A DNA stretch of 64,000 nucleotides from Motacilla alba alba (lineage: Eukaryota; Chordata; Aves; Passeriformes; Motacillidae). Position 1 is the stretch's first letter. Each line of letters starts with the position of its first letter. This document shows, in pieces, positions 25,184 to 38,912 of this stretch. The position numbers were made by a program, and so were the translations under genes. A model generated the notes under the pieces. The model did no database searches. It worked only from the letters and a program-made list of their open reading frames with translations, and was not told the origin of the DNA. The stretch spans positions 4,790,649 to 4,854,648 of the forward strand of contig NC_052027.1 of the NCBI RefSeq assembly GCF_015832195.1. Reading direction: 5' to 3'.

Positions 25184-28100
25184 GAACACAACAAAACCCA
25201 ATCGAGTGAGAAGAACCAAGGGTGGGACTGAGCTGGGGAGAGCAGGCAGAGGAGGGAGCAAAGCAAGCAGAGTTCAGTGAGGGGCAGCAGGGTGGAAATG
25301 CTCCAGGGAAAGAACTGCCTGGCACTGCACCCTTAGAAACTCTCACCCAGGGGGTCCAGGTGAGTGAAAGGTAACCTGAGATTCGACTCTGGCCATTGTT
25401 GTGCTGAGAGGGTGCAGTCCTGCTGCAGGCTTGGGGAGAAGAGAGGTGCTTGCTTTTATGGCTCTTTATATCAGCAGAAGAAGATGTGTCATTCCTTGCC
25501 CTTACTTGTGCAAAAACAGGAGGATGAGCTTGGGAGATGTGTTCTGTTCTCTCAGCTGGGGAAGCTGCAGGGAGAGATGTGGCTGCCCAGGGTGGTAGGC
25601 TGCAGCCTGGGACTTGGCTCCTGAGAGTTTACCAACACAACTCCTACATGATGAGTCTTTCACAGATGTGCCTTATGAAGGCTGCAGGCTCAAACCTCTG
25701 CTTTGAGGTGCCAGTTGCATTTAATTTATTTTTTTTTTAATGTGTCAGTAATTTCTAAGTTGCAGTCCAGCCTTTTAAATCTTGGATGCCTGGAGTCCCT
25801 GATGAACTGAGGTGTGTTGGCCTAGCCAGGTGTGTTGTAACAGCTAATCTTCAACAACAGTGGGCATTCTTTACTCAGTGGTGGAGCAGCTAAGTGCCTT
25901 CAATGCACAGCAGGGAGGTGGGAGGAAGCAGAGAAGAGGAGGAAGGTCAGAAACTACAGTCTGACCCAGCTGTGTTGTTCCCCACACCTGCCCAGTGCAG
26001 AGCAGTGGGGTCTGGCCCTCACACCCCCAGATTTTAGGTGTGAGCTTCCCTTTACCCACAGGGGTTTGTATCCTCAGGCTGCAGAGTGGGGCTGTGCACA
26101 ATTACCAGAAGTCAAGAGGAAATGGCCAATGAGCTATTTGCAAAAATGTAGATCCTGGTTCCTTTCTCACAGGATTAGTCTTGGAATCAGGAGGAGGAGA
26201 TGGAGCCCAAGGAGTGAACTCCAGTCATTCCCGTCTAGAACACTCTGGTGGGTCTGACACAGCATCTGCTGGAGGTACCACTGCCTGTGCTGCTGGGATG
26301 TTCCTGCTGCAGCCTGTTCACCCTGCTGAAAGAAAGTCAAGCAGATTGTTTTACACAATTAACTGTAGAGAATAAGGGTAAAAATGGGATATTTGTTTCC
26401 TCTGAGCACCCTACAGGACAGCAGGGCATAGGGTGTATTTTACAACCCCGTGTGCTTGTGCAGGATTTGGTACTAAAGGGCTCTTGGTGCTGCTTCACCA
26501 GGGTGCCAAGATCATCAAGTGGTTAAAATGGATTTTCCTGGCTGTTTATCACTTGTGCCTGTCACCTCCCTCTGCAAAACCTGTCGGGGTAAAAGCACCA
26601 CTGTGGGTACCATGTGAGAGCAGCGCTGAGCCTCAGGAGGTGCCAGGTTTGTGCTGCAGGGGTGTGAGTGAGCTCTGGATGGGAGGGGAGGGGGGGATCT
26701 GTGCCTGGCATCATCTCCAGCTGGTCCACCCAGCCCTTCCCAGTCCTGTGCCCTGGAGCCAGCAAACCACAGGGCCTCTCCCAAGCCTGGGGAGGGGGCT
26801 CAGGGCTCCCAGAGCAGCCAGGAGTGGAAATTCCTGTTGTAGAGAAAAAGATGTCTGATAACACTCTAGGTACTGCTCTGCCCAAAGCAGCTGATAATGC
26901 TTTTGGAAAAGAATGAAAGGTTTGGGAGGAGGAGGAGGGGGTGTCTGATGAGGAAGTTTGTAGGAGATGAATGATAACACCTGTGTGCAGTCTGCTTTCT
27001 TCCTCGGGGGCTAAAACAGGTGGAAGATTTGCTTTCAGCAGCAGTGCCCATCACCTCAGGCCAGAGAGACTTTTCATGTCCTGTTCAGTCTCTGACAGCA
27101 CTGGCTCTTGGCAGGTTTTGTCTGGGTTCTGGAGCTCTCAGGGTCAGTCCTGATGCTTATGATGTTGCTTTAGCATCATTTACTCCCCAGAAAAAGAAGG
27201 AAAGGCCTTTGGAATTAGCTCATCTTAATTCTAGGGTGGTTTTTTTTTTATCCTGAGGCATTCTGCAAGTCTGCAAGCCTTAGTTTGTGGAATGTGAGAG
27301 GTGGTCCCCAAGGCTTGTGACTTGAAATTCAGAGGTTAATTCTGCATGGAATATGAAAGATATTTGTGCATAGGGAGCAAAATCATGGAAAATTCAAAAC
27401 AAAATCTTTCTGAGGAGTGTTTTTGAGGAGCTGAAAAGATCTGCTTGAAACGTTCACTTGGTTTAGGTGTCTCTTATGTGAGCAGGTTCTTGTAGCTCGT
27501 GTAATAACTCAAGAGTCAATGAGTTTAAGGGCTGCAGTTCTGAGTCGAGGGGCTCCTTACTGCTCAGGCTGGGGCTGCAAATGAACATCAAAGAAAGAGA
27601 GGGGGTTTGCACAGGGCAGTGCAGAAAACCCATGACAGGTGTTGGATGGGGCAAACCTGCAGGCAGGAGAGCTCCTTGGTACGCGGTGAGGAGGAGTGAT
27701 AGCACAGAGAGCTGAGGAGGCAGGTCCAAGCCAGCTTTGGGGATGCTGTGCTGGGGAGTTCATAGATAAAAATCCCTGCCAGGCCCCAGGATGGCCTGAA
27801 AAAAAAACATGGTTTTGGCTTGAAAAACCAGCAGGAGTATTCAGGGCAGAGCAGAGGCTTTGAGGTAGGTTAACCTTGGCCCAGCCATACTGACAGGATC
27901 CAGGGGGTGGACTTTTTTTGTAGTTTTAATGCAATTCCTCAGCATTAGCATCTCTGTCCTAATGACTGTCTTGGGCTGTAAGAAATATATTTGTATTTGT
28001 GACAGTGTCCATGTGTCACTTAGCTTCTGGGCTATGGTGACTTTCTTTTTCTTGAGACTGGGGGTTTTTTGTGCCTGGTATTGTGCCTAAGCAGGATGTT

Positions 28101-31040
28101 GGGTAAGGCTTAGCACCTTACCCTGGTGGAAGGAAGGATCCGAAGGGATTTATTGATGGTGCTTTGTGCCCTTCTCAAGGACAAAAGGTTTTAAAAGTTT
28201 TGCATTTGCCTTTTCACTGGGCAATTATTTCAAGCCAGCAATTTCTCTGCAGCTGTGACACCCATGTCCAAAGGGAGGATGGGGAAAGACAGGAAGAAAA
28301 ATTTAATTAAATTCAAATTTACCACTGCCCAGTAAATTCTCAGGACTAATATGACACTAATATAACATTAGCAATGCCTTCATTACTACAAATCATTGCT
28401 TTATTTCATGCAGGATACTTTTTTTACCTGTAAGAACCTTCTGGCATGGTTACAACTCCCCTTTTGTCTAAATAATACAGTTTAGAACAACCATTTACTG
28501 GGATAAATGTGTTCACTGAGGGAGATTAATTGTATTGATTGCCAGAGCACAAAATCAGTTGTGTCTTTGGCTTTGGTGAAAACCAGCAGCAAGGCCATAG
28601 CTGTGCTTTCAGACTGTCCTGCCATTAGAATCCAAACTGTTTGTGTGAGCTGGGCAGGAATGTGCTGGTATTTACCCCAGTTTTGAAGAAGACACTTAGC
28701 AGAGGAATGTGCTCTGCATGCTCACCATTCCACTAGGAAACTCTGCATTTAAAGGAAACCTCAAGCAAATATTTGGAAGTCCAGGAGGGCTTCAGAGGGA
28801 CAGAACATCCTCCAGATTTTAGGGAGGGCAACTCCTCCTCACACATTCAGTTGTGTCTTGCAAGCTCTGTCCCAACCCATGCTGCTACCTGGGTGGTTAC
28901 AGCAATCCTCTTCATTTCATTTTAATGTTTGTGTGAATACCTGATACTCAGAATGGGATTAGCAGAGGTGAATTGCTGCTGAAATCGGTAATAACAGAAA
29001 GCAAACCTGTCTGACAGCATCTGCCCTGTGATCTTCAGAGAGCAGGTAAAAGGATCCTTAATTAACTTTTTGCCAGGGTGGGGTAGTGTTTTTGAGCAGA
29101 ATTCATTTGAGAAAGTTACAGCTGTGAATTGTTGTTGCCCGAGTTAGAACAGCCTAATGAATTGCCATAAATTAGCTCCAGCCTATAGGGAATGCCGTGT
29201 TTGAGGAAAAAAAGCTGCCAGGATTGCTCTAGGCTGAAGGGAGGGAGCTGACTCAGAGAAACTTGTTAAAGGTAAAACAAGAGTGTGGTGCTTCCCAACT
29301 GTTGTCAAAACATTTCCAGAAGCTCTTTGCCCTGCTCCTGTTTGGCTTTTCCCCTCCTGTCTCCAGGAATCCCCTCCGAGCTGGTCAGAGGCTCTGGTGC
29401 AGGCAGGATGTGCCTGTCATGGTTGTACAGGTCCCAAGCCAGTTACTCCACGAGTATTTTAAATTACTTGTGTCCTGAATTGCTGCACATCCCTTATTAA
29501 CAGCTAGTTGGGTGACAGAAAATGGGAAGGTGTTACAAAGCAGTGAATAATTCCTTAGTTTGGGACTAAATTGACTTTCTTCCCAAGACAAAAGCCTTGA
29601 CAGATGGTTCTGTTGGTGCTGGAGTGACCCAGATGGGGCTTTGCCTCTGTCAGGGCTGTGCTCTGCTGCAGGGGCTGCTCTCCTGCCCCTGCTTTGGGAG
29701 TGTAGATGAATGTGTCCCCTCAGCTGCTGCTCAGGAGGGGTGAGCAATTGGGATTTATGGTGTATTTTAATGCATATAATCCAGCAGCTTGCTGGAAACA
29801 GGAGTGGGGTGGCTGCAGGGCAAGTGTGGAAGAACAAAGATCCCTCGTTGAGAAGGGATCTGGGTGGCTTTACCGGTGGGACAGAACCGGTCAGAGACAC
29901 TGCTTCCCAAGAAATTGCTGTCCCAAAGCAAGGTACTCCTCTTCCCAGACAATAAAACCACAGGGGTTGTTTGAATGAGAGTAACAAGCACCTTTAACTG
30001 GGTGCAATTGCCTGGGAGGGTTAACAAGTTTGTGATGTGTGTGATTTAGTGCCCCTGTGCTGCTGTTCACTACCATGAAATTCTTGTGTTAAAGACCTTT
30101 TCAGCTTTGCCACTGTGAAGGTGATGAAAGCTTTAAACAAAATGTAAAGTCTCGAGTGAAGCCTGTAGAAATTATCTGAATAAACTGGGTTGTTTAATAC
30201 CCATCTCCTGGCAGAACCATCTCCTTCATGAGCTGATTTTCAAAAGTTCTCTGTGTGTTGGGATGGTTTTTCCCAAGAAGTTTTTTCTCATCTTGGTTAG
30301 AAACTGGCTTGTGTCCAGAAGTATCCAAGTGGCTTTGAGTCCTGGTAAAACTCCAATTTATTCAGACCTTGCTCTGGAAAAGGCCAAATATTGTCATGCC
30401 TTTATGCTTTGGAGGTGCAAGAATTTAATCATCTGTGTGCTTGGCTTGCTGGAGGAACAATGTGAATTGCTGAATTCAGGGAGGGGGAGAAAATAGCTGT
30501 AACATAAACCAAACAGTATTTCTAAAGGCATGATGTCTTGACTGAATGGTTTTAATCAGCATAATTTGAATACTCTGTCATTGCTTAGCAAACAAAGCCC
30601 AAGTTGGCTCACAGAGCTGTTGGATAATTAAAGCAGGCAATATCCCTGCCAGGACATTCTTATCTTCCAGTTTGATTCCTGTCTGTGCACACAAGTAGGA
30701 TGAAATTGGTGCATGCACAGGAGGTAAGGGGAGCTCTTCTGCATGAGTAGGGGGTGCTCATTTGGGATGCCTGCCCAGAAAACATCTGCCTGTCTGTGGA
30801 AGGGTTTGAGGCTCCACTTCTGGGAAACAGCCTTGGGTACCTTCTCGTTCTGGCTGTGCAGGTTATTTGGGGTTTAAGTTGTGAGCAGGGAGGGTCTGGG
30901 TTACAACAACAGCTGGGCAGAGAGGTGGATCTTAAAGGTCCACGTAAAGAAGAAAAACTGCTACATCAAGCTGGCTGTGTGTGACGTGCATGCAGAGCTC
31001 TGCAGTGCACACAACCTCTGCCCCTTGTTCTGACAAAGGT

Positions 31041-31104
31041 GTGTCTGGGTGAAACCCTGTTTCTGTGTCTGGGTGAAACCCTGTTTCTGTGTCTGGGTGA
31101 AAGC
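31041..31104. repeat. 24-bp tandem repeat, about 2.7 copies
   Basis: GTGTCTGGGTGAAACCCTGT TTCT is repeated exactly at 31041-31064 and 31065-31088, followed by a partial third unit diverging after GTGAAAGCC. The first two units are identical, so the expansion is young. Confidence 0.92.
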
Positions 31105-34005
31105 CTAGGCTGCTCACATGGGCAGTGCACCTGAGCTCACTCTTTCTGCAGCTCTCCTGCTTGCTCAGAATTAGATGGGAGGTGGCACATCCTGGAGGAG
31201 AGGTGTTGCCAGGAGCTTGGGCTCATGGCCTCCTCCAGTGGCTGTAGGTGCTCTGAGCTGGCAGACAAGCCTTGGCTTGCTGCTCCTGGGGGATCCCAGC
31301 ACTCCTGAGGGGCTGGCAGCTCCTGCCTGCCCATGGGATGGGTGCAGCTCCCAGATCAGAGTGTGGTAAAGCAGGAGGTTTGGATGAATTGGTGCTGCAT
31401 GAAATGAATGCAAATAGCAGAGGAGATGGAGGAGGAATCCCCGTGGCTGTGGGGAGCTGGCAGGCAGATACTTGTCCCGTGCTGCTCTGTAGCTGCAGAC
31501 CTACTGATCTCAGTCCTCTCCTTCCAAAAGGGGTGTAAATGTAGGCCCTGAGCCAGGATTAAACCTGAACTTTCTAACAATATCTCTCACTGCCTCACTT
31601 AAAAAGCCATTTCTCTTAATAGGCAGAGACCTGCTGTTGGTGTGTCCCAGGTGAAGGGGCACAGCTCACATGGGTGTGCAGGAGCAGGATTAACTGCACA
31701 GCTGCTCCCCAGGAGTTCCCATACATCCAGCTACTTTTGCAGGTGGTTGTGCTGGTGGCACAGCCTTGTGTGCAGGGAGACTGTCATTTTCTGATGTCCC
31801 TGTGTTTCTGAAAACTGACCACTGAATCCCTGGTAGTGTTAAATGGGGTATTAACTCTCGAGGCTTTCCAGGCACATTGATGCTGTTGTGCAGGGATGTG
31901 TGCCAAGGTGTTCTCATTCAAGCTGAAATCTGACACTGTTTGGAGCTATCTGGCTTACAGGCTTGCTCTGAACCAATGAACCTGGGCTCCTATTTAAATA
32001 AAAAGGTTGCTTAATCCAGAGATCTCTCTTAAAAAAAAATCCAAACCAGCACCAAAATAAGCCCAGAACAAGTAAAGCTGCTGCTTTGAGGGAGGAGAAA
32101 TATGACAGAGCAGTGTCTGTGCCTTTGCTGAATTATACAGGGAGCAGGAAAACTGCTGTTTGCTGATGCTTCTCTGAGTTACAGCCACATTATCCTGGTG
32201 CTGCTGGGCATGGCAAGTGCAGCTCTGGGGATACAGATTCCTTAATGGCTCTGCTGTTCTGCAGTGATCCACTCTCTGGAAATATTCCCATTTATTTCAC
32301 TTGCTGCATATAATCTTTGCTCTCAAGCCAACTTTCCCCTCCTTGTTTAAGGCTCTCTGTTTTGGAAACTGTCAGAAGGTATTTTCAGATTAATCTTTCT
32401 CTCTTCTGGCCCTGCAACCTCCTCATCCTCATCACGATGTGGTCTCTGGCTCTCTTTGTAGCTGTTTTGCTTCCTACATTACTGAGACAAAGGAAGACCC
32501 ACCTTCTGTAGGCTGGCTTCAGGCCAAGCCTGCCTTATTTAAATTTAGTGTGGGCACTTGCCAGAAAGGAATCCCAAGCCAGAGTGTTTGAATTACCATG
32601 GTGCTGGCACTGGCTGTAAAGGGAGGAGTGAGAAGATACACAAAATGAGTTGATATTTTCATGTCTAGCTGTGTATTTACAGGATGTGAAACTTTATAGC
32701 CATGCAATAGGAACCAGCAGGGGTATGTAAGATATATTCTGCTGGCAGGCAAGAGCAGCAAGCACTGATTTTCCCAAAAGGGTTTTGTTTTATGAGGATG
32801 TTTGTGGCATGTGTTCTGCCCATGTCAGTGGATATGAAGAGCAGGTCAGCCCTCTGCTGACATCTCCTTGGCCCAGGAGCAGTGTCTGTGCATATTGCAG
32901 GGCATGTCCAAAAAAGCATTTCATAGCCTTTTCCTTCATTTATGGTAGAGTAAGGAATAGAAGCAGCAGAGAAGTGTTGCAGTTGGGTGTTTTGTTGAGT
33001 GGCTGGATGTGGGTTTTGGGGCAGAAAGCTCATTCCTGCTCTGATTTGGTAGTGGGGGTCCTTTGCCTGCACAGGTACTTGGCCTCACTGTGGCAAGAAA
33101 TAAGGAATATGATGGTGCTGTAGAAAATACACTTCTTGTTTTTACAGTGTCTTCTGATGTCTGTGGTGCTCTGCCCTGGGGATTTAACATTTCAGGACAG
33201 TCCCTTTTTCCTGAGGTGAGTTCCTGGCCCTGGTGGATGAGCAACTTGCCGGGCATCAGGAGCTGGCCGCTCCTGCTCCCACACGAGCTCCTGGGGACAA
33301 AGGGAATCCCCCTGCTTTGGGCAGTTTGTGACATTCACCTGCTGCTGCACCTGGTCTCCAGCTCCTTGTGCCAGTTGTGCTTTCCTGCCCCTGATTTGCA
33401 AAGGGTGGGCTTTTGCTTTCCCCTCCAAAGAGACCTCAGGAGGCCTGGTTTGCCTGGGCTATCCCTTAAACATCCCTTGTTTAAAACACACTGCCATGGA
33501 TGTTGCACCTCCTGCCACGACAACAGCTCCATGCCTTGCCCCTCTAGTGAAAACAGTGGGGAACAAGTGGCACTAGAGTCACAGTGTGCCACCAGGGCCA
33601 GCAAGGGCCACCTCCTGCAGGATCCCTGCTCCTGGATCCCTGCCTGCCTCGGCAGGAGCGCGGGGAGCTGCCGCTCTTTGTCCCTGGGTTATTGGACCTG
33701 TCTGACAGCAGGGCTGGGATTTGCTCTGCCAGGGTTTCTCCTGTCTATTTAATAGGTGCTGTGGGCATCTAATAATCAAACCCAGAATGAAAAGCAGGAG
33801 AAGGTGAGGCTGCAAGCAGGAGATGCATGAGCTTTCAGCTGTGTCTGGGAGGATTCGTGTCCCTGGGGATGTGTTCATGAATGCTGGCCTTGTTGATGGC
33901 ACAACAGAGATGTAATTACAGGTCTGTTCTCTGTCACAGCTGTGTTGTCCTCTTGTACAGACCAGGCATAAATTTGGGGTTCCCAGGGGAAAATCTGAGT
34001 AATTA

Positions 34006-34022
34006 TGTGTGTGTGTGTGTGT
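34006..34022. repeat. (TG)n microsatellite
   Basis: Seventeen bases of perfect TG dinucleotide repeat, about 8.5 units. Confidence 0.95.
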
Positions 34023-36540
34023 ATTTTAATGCTACCCACGTAAGCTAAAAGGAAGAATTTCCCAGTTTTTGCTACCACGTGTCAAGCTTGTCTTTTTCCC
34101 TCTGCTCCTTTGCCAGTAGATGTGGATTTTTAATATTTTAATTTAAACTCTTCTTTCATCTCTACAATTTGATGTTCTGTATTTCTAAACTTTAAGAGAC
34201 TACCTTTTTCTGAGTCAAACCAGCAGGATTTGTACTTTTTGCTCATTGGATTTGTGTGTCTCAGAAGTCAGCAAGTCATCTGAAATCTTCTTTTCCCAAA
34301 ACCATATTTTTAAAAAAAAAAAGATCATGTAACAAAATTTCCTGTGGTAAAGATAGTTTTAAATAGAAGCCCCACTTGGAGCTACTGAACCTCAAAGCAT
34401 AATGCCACCAAAGACTGTAAAATAAGGAGGTGGGGTGGGGTGTAAATCTCCATGTTAAATCACATAAAGCCAGAGTCCCTTGAGTATCTCTAATGCTGTG
34501 TGATGGATGAGAATTTCCCAAAATAGACATTTGGATTTTTTTCTCTTTTGAAAGGACTTTGTCTCACCGTGCAGTTGCTGACAGTGATGCATAAAAGCAA
34601 TACAGGGAGCAAGGCTTCTCTTGGTTCTCTTCCTCTGGCAGAGGAGTAGGATAAACACTGTGTTGAATTCATAGGCCATATTTCTCACTGGGGCAAACAT
34701 TTAAAACGTTTGGGAGGAAGTGTTGAGCCTGACTGCAGTTATCTGGCTGTGCAGAGTACCTGGTTTGATTTCTGTGGAGCAGAAAATGGAGATTGAGCTC
34801 AGAGCATCCCCTTCCCAAAGACTGCTCACAGGAGCATTGTACTGCTCTTCTCTTTGTGTTACCCTAATTGTGGCATACAGTTAAAATCAAGAAATTAAAG
34901 CTACATTTAAATTTCTTTCATGTTCTCTCTTTTCCCTGTGCCTTTACTTTACAAGTTTTGCAGAGACTTTGAGCTTGTTGTTAGAAGTGTAGCAGCATCA
35001 GGTCAGGCATCCCTGGGGAGCAGGGAATTGCTTTTGGTCACCCAGAAAAGAATGAGTTAAAAATACCAGAATGGGCAGTACAGCAGCCAAGGCAAAGCAC
35101 CGTGGGCTTGGTGCCTGCTCATGGCAAATAAACAGTCCCAGAGAGGTTAAAGTGCCCAGTTTTTTAAACTATTCAGCAAAGCCCTACTTCAGACAGTCCC
35201 CTGTCACAGTGTGTGCCCTGAATTTGTGTCCCTTGACTGTAAATGGTGTGGGAGTGCAGATCTGAGGATGCTGGCCACCACAGTGTGAAAAATTAAAGTC
35301 ATGGTCACTGACTGAAAAAGCGGAGTGTGGGCCACAGAGCTTGGAGAACTTCAGGTGGAGAGAACCAAAGCTGGCTGTCACCCATCAAACTTAGAGACAG
35401 TTCAGAATCCAGACCCTGATTCTATTGAATTTAAAAGGGAGAAGCTTTTGTTCCTTACAAAAAAAAACAGGGAAAACTTCTTACTGTGGGGAGAAGAGCC
35501 TCATGTGTGTAGGTGTTGTTTACACCATGCACCATATCAGGATATCTGCTAAATCCAAAGTGGCAACCTCAGCTGCAGTCAGCCACCTTCTTTTCTGCTA
35601 TAAATAATGAATCTATTTTTTGCTGCAGAAGTAGTCCCATTGGGGAAAACTGATCAAGGCCATTTGCAGGGTTTTGGAGCTTTTAATGTGTTTTCCAGCT
35701 GGGATGCTTTGTCTGCTGTGCTGGTCCTCAAGCTGAGCTGCTCTCAGTTGCTGTGACACAGCTTCAGTGCAGTGTGGTCACCCTGCCCAAGTTTGTGAGG
35801 GGCTTGGTTTGTGTCACAGCTTGGGCTAAGGACTGGAGAAACCTGTGAGTAACTTCCCACCCATTGCTTCCAGTGGGACAGCAGTAATCTGAAACGCCCT
35901 CCCTTTGCCTGTGTCAGGTATGTTTTACTCTTGTAGACTTGAATGGATCATTATCTTGTCGTAGTTTGATCTGTGAGGATTCACTGATTGTTTGTAAAGC
36001 AGTCTGTGATCTGTTACTGAGATGAAATCTTGTTTTCTTATAGCTGTGAAAATGTAACTCGTGTTGAGTTTAAAAGCAATAAGCCTTCTGTCAGGCAAGC
36101 TTTTCCTGACTCTGCTCTGAGGATAAATTACTTTTTAGGAGCATTCTGTTACACGGGGTCGTGTGGGTGGGAAGACTCACAACTCTGGTGCTGCATCAGT
36201 CTGAGAAATTAGAGGTGCAGCAATTTTGAACAGGTCTTGCAGGGAAGGAGTGGTGCTAGCTGGGAGCTCTTGCTGAAGGGCAGTTTGAGACCCTTTCCAT
36301 GTCATTTATGAGTGTCAGGTTTCATGTGAAAGGGTAGCAGGGGAGTGGAGGAAGTTAGGGCTGCAGTGAGAGGTGCTTCAACCTGGCAGTAGGTAAAGAC
36401 TGGGAGCATTTTACTGGTACTGCTGGAGACAGCAAAGCATGGCTTGAGTGATCAGAAGCTGAATTAGCAAATTCAAATGAAAGGGAACTCTTTCTCTTGT
36501 GTGTTGTGAACAACCTCGGCCAATAAATAGTGGGTTTGTG

Positions 36541-36812
36541 GTTATAGAACGGTTTGGGTTGGAAGGGACATTAAAGATCATCTGGTTCCAAGGGCAGGGA
36601 CACCTTCCAGACTGCTCCAAGTGTGATCCATCCTGGCCATGGGCACTGCCAGGGATCCAGGGGCAGCCACAGCTTCCCTATGGACACCTGTGAGCAGAGC
36701 CTTTCCACCCTCACAGGGAAGAATTTCTCCTCAATATCCCCTCCAGCCCTGCCCTCTGTAAGTCAGAAGCCATCCCCTCCTGTCCTTTGCATCCCCTGCC
36801 CTGGGAGGCTGC
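36541..36812 (-). mobile_element. CR1-type LINE fragment, reverse orientation
   Basis: The + strand starts GGTTATAGAACGGTTTGGGT, then TTGGAAGGGACATTAAAGAT, a GGCAGGGACACCTTCCAGAC block, CCACCCTCACAGGGAAGAAT and a CATCCCCTGCCCTGGGAGGC block. This is the complement of the CR1 3' region and a little of the sequence upstream of it. At about 270 bp it is the longest CR1 copy in the window. No reverse-transcriptase coding part is retained. Confidence 0.88.
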
Positions 36813-38760
36813 AGAGCAGGGACATGTGCTGTGCTGCTCTTGTTGGTGGGCGCCATCCCTTCTACTGCTTTTCTCATTTTAATTTGCTCTCCCACTCCAG
36901 CTCTGGGCTTTAAATACTGGAATGGGATGGATTCTGATTTAAATAAACATGATACAGCAGTTAAGCATGTGATTATAGAATCTGTGCTCCCACCATCGCT
37001 AGGTGGGTTTTAACAAAAATGAGGGTGGGTAAAAGTGGAACCAGTTTGTATTAAAAAAAAGTTATCTTCAGGGCTGTAAATCAGTTTGTCAGATTGTTAA
37101 GTGCTTTGATTCAAGCAAAGGTTTTCTTTTGGTGCCCTAAAATCAAAATGAAGGCAAAAAATCACAGAACTGAATTAATTATCTTTGAGTTAAATCGTGC
37201 AATTAATACTGTATAAACACTTCAGATCCAAAGGGGATCACAGGCAAATACTGGGCTGATGGAACAGTTTAGGGATGTTCTGAATTGCAAACCAGGCATT
37301 TAGAAAGCCTTTCTGGAGCTGCACCTCTGGGCTGGGAGACATGGAGGGAAGGATGAGGCAGCTTAGGGCAAACAGCTGAGAGAAACTGGACTTGGCTGAG
37401 CCTGGAGAGACTGGAGGAGAGGAAAGAGAATGGCTGAATGTCAGTCAGGCTTTACCCCCTGCTCCATCCCATCCATTCTCAGGTGCTGCCAGTGATGTTT
37501 GCAGTGCTCCATTTGCTCAGGGGGGTTTGGAGTGTTTCTGTCAGGAGCTCTGGCTCAGGAGGGTGGTGGGTGGAAGCTCTGCCTGCTCCTGGCACCAGTG
37601 ATCTTGAGGAAACATCTCTATGGATCTGTTTGCTCATCTGGGAAATGAGCATCAGCCGTAGCAGGGGACTCAAATCAACTGATCATCAAGTGCTTGGGCT
37701 GGAATTGTACTTTGGATCATTCCTGAAATAGAGTGGGGTGTGAAATTGTTTTACTGTGGTGTGGCACTAATCACCTCATTGTGGCAGCAGGGGAGAGGAA
37801 GAGAGAGCTAAGGTGTTTTTTGTGATGGAGAATAATTAGTGTATTGCATAGTTTTTAATGCTGTATCAGGACAGGTATCAAGTGCCAGGTTCTTTCTTGT
37901 TCAAGACAAATGACTTCTTTATCCTCTGTCTATAATAAGACTACACATGATTAAATTATGGTTTCATTTCCCAAAGAACAGTAGATGAATCTAGTCTCTA
38001 TCTTCCCTGTACAGGCACCTACACTGATTTTGTATTTGTTACAGAAATAATTTGAAATGCTACTTTGTTTTCTTAGCATTTTGGAGTTTTTCCTCTCTGA
38101 AATGCTTTGACTTCTCTGTTCTCATTTTCACCTGCTGTAAGTAGTGGTGCAAGCTCCCTGCACATTTCATTTTCGTGGATGATTTATTTACCAGTGACAC
38201 TGCAGAGCCCTTGACATAGTAATTGCAATGATGTGATCATCCAAACATCAAAGGCAGGAGCCCCTGGTTTCTCATCTCCCTCATGCTGCTGCAGTCCTCC
38301 CACTTCTCCCTTTGTGCTCTCTCTTTGTTGCTTTAATCCTTCAGGAGAAGGAAAGAATTATGTCATAATTGGATAAGAACTGGGGAGTTCTGGAGTAGGT
38401 TTCTGTATGTGACTGCTTCCCTGGCTGGCTTTACTCAGAGGTGCCAAAATGCTCTGCTCCATCACTTGGGCTTTGCTGTCCCCATGTCCCCTGCCTGACC
38501 CAGCTTTAACTGGCAGTGTCCCAGCAAAGATGGGCTGTGCTCTAGCTGGGCAGAGAACAGGGGTGGTGCCTGCTCTGCTCTTCGTGGAGAGGGACTGGGG
38601 GTGTGTGAGTGGGGAGAGCCCTGGTTTTCATCTTCCCCATCTGTTTCTGCACCTTCAGGGGTCAGACAAGTCTTGTGCAAGAGGGGAAGGTGCTCACCCC
38701 TTCATGGGCTGAGCAGGACCTGGCTGTGCTCCAGTCCTCCCTCTGCTCCCTGAGTCTGAT

Positions 38761-38912
38761 CTCAGAATCCCTGAGGTTGGAAAAGCCCTCCAGGACCACT
38801 GAGTCCCACCATTGTCCCAGCACTGCCAGCTCCACCACTGAGCCACATCCCTAAGCACCACACCCACGTTTTCTGAGCATTTCCAGGGATGAGGACTCCA
38901 CCACTTTCTTGC
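38761..38912 (-). mobile_element. CR1-type LINE fragment, reverse orientation, older copy
   Basis: CTCAGAATCCCTGAGGTTGG, AAAAGCCCTCCAGGACCACT, GAGTCCCACCATTGTCCCAG and then TTTCCAGGGATGAGGACTCC ACC follow the order of a CR1 3' end read on the opposite strand. The word choice (GTTGGAAAAG, CACTGAGTCC) resembles a different CR1 subfamily from the 11.5 and 36.5 kb copies. Right boundary is approximate. Confidence 0.75.

Larger units (their letters stand above)
25184..36540. other. Non-coding DNA
   Basis: Contains the 24-bp repeat at 31.0 kb and the TG microsatellite at 34.0 kb. No interspersed element was recognised in this 11-kb span. Open frames such as 33063-33752 (+) lack any recognisable motif. 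Confidence 0.55.

Noticed and set aside
33063..33752. 229-codon plus-strand open frame
   Set aside because: Leu/Pro/Ser/Cys-rich translation without motifs, overlapped by several minus-strand frames.
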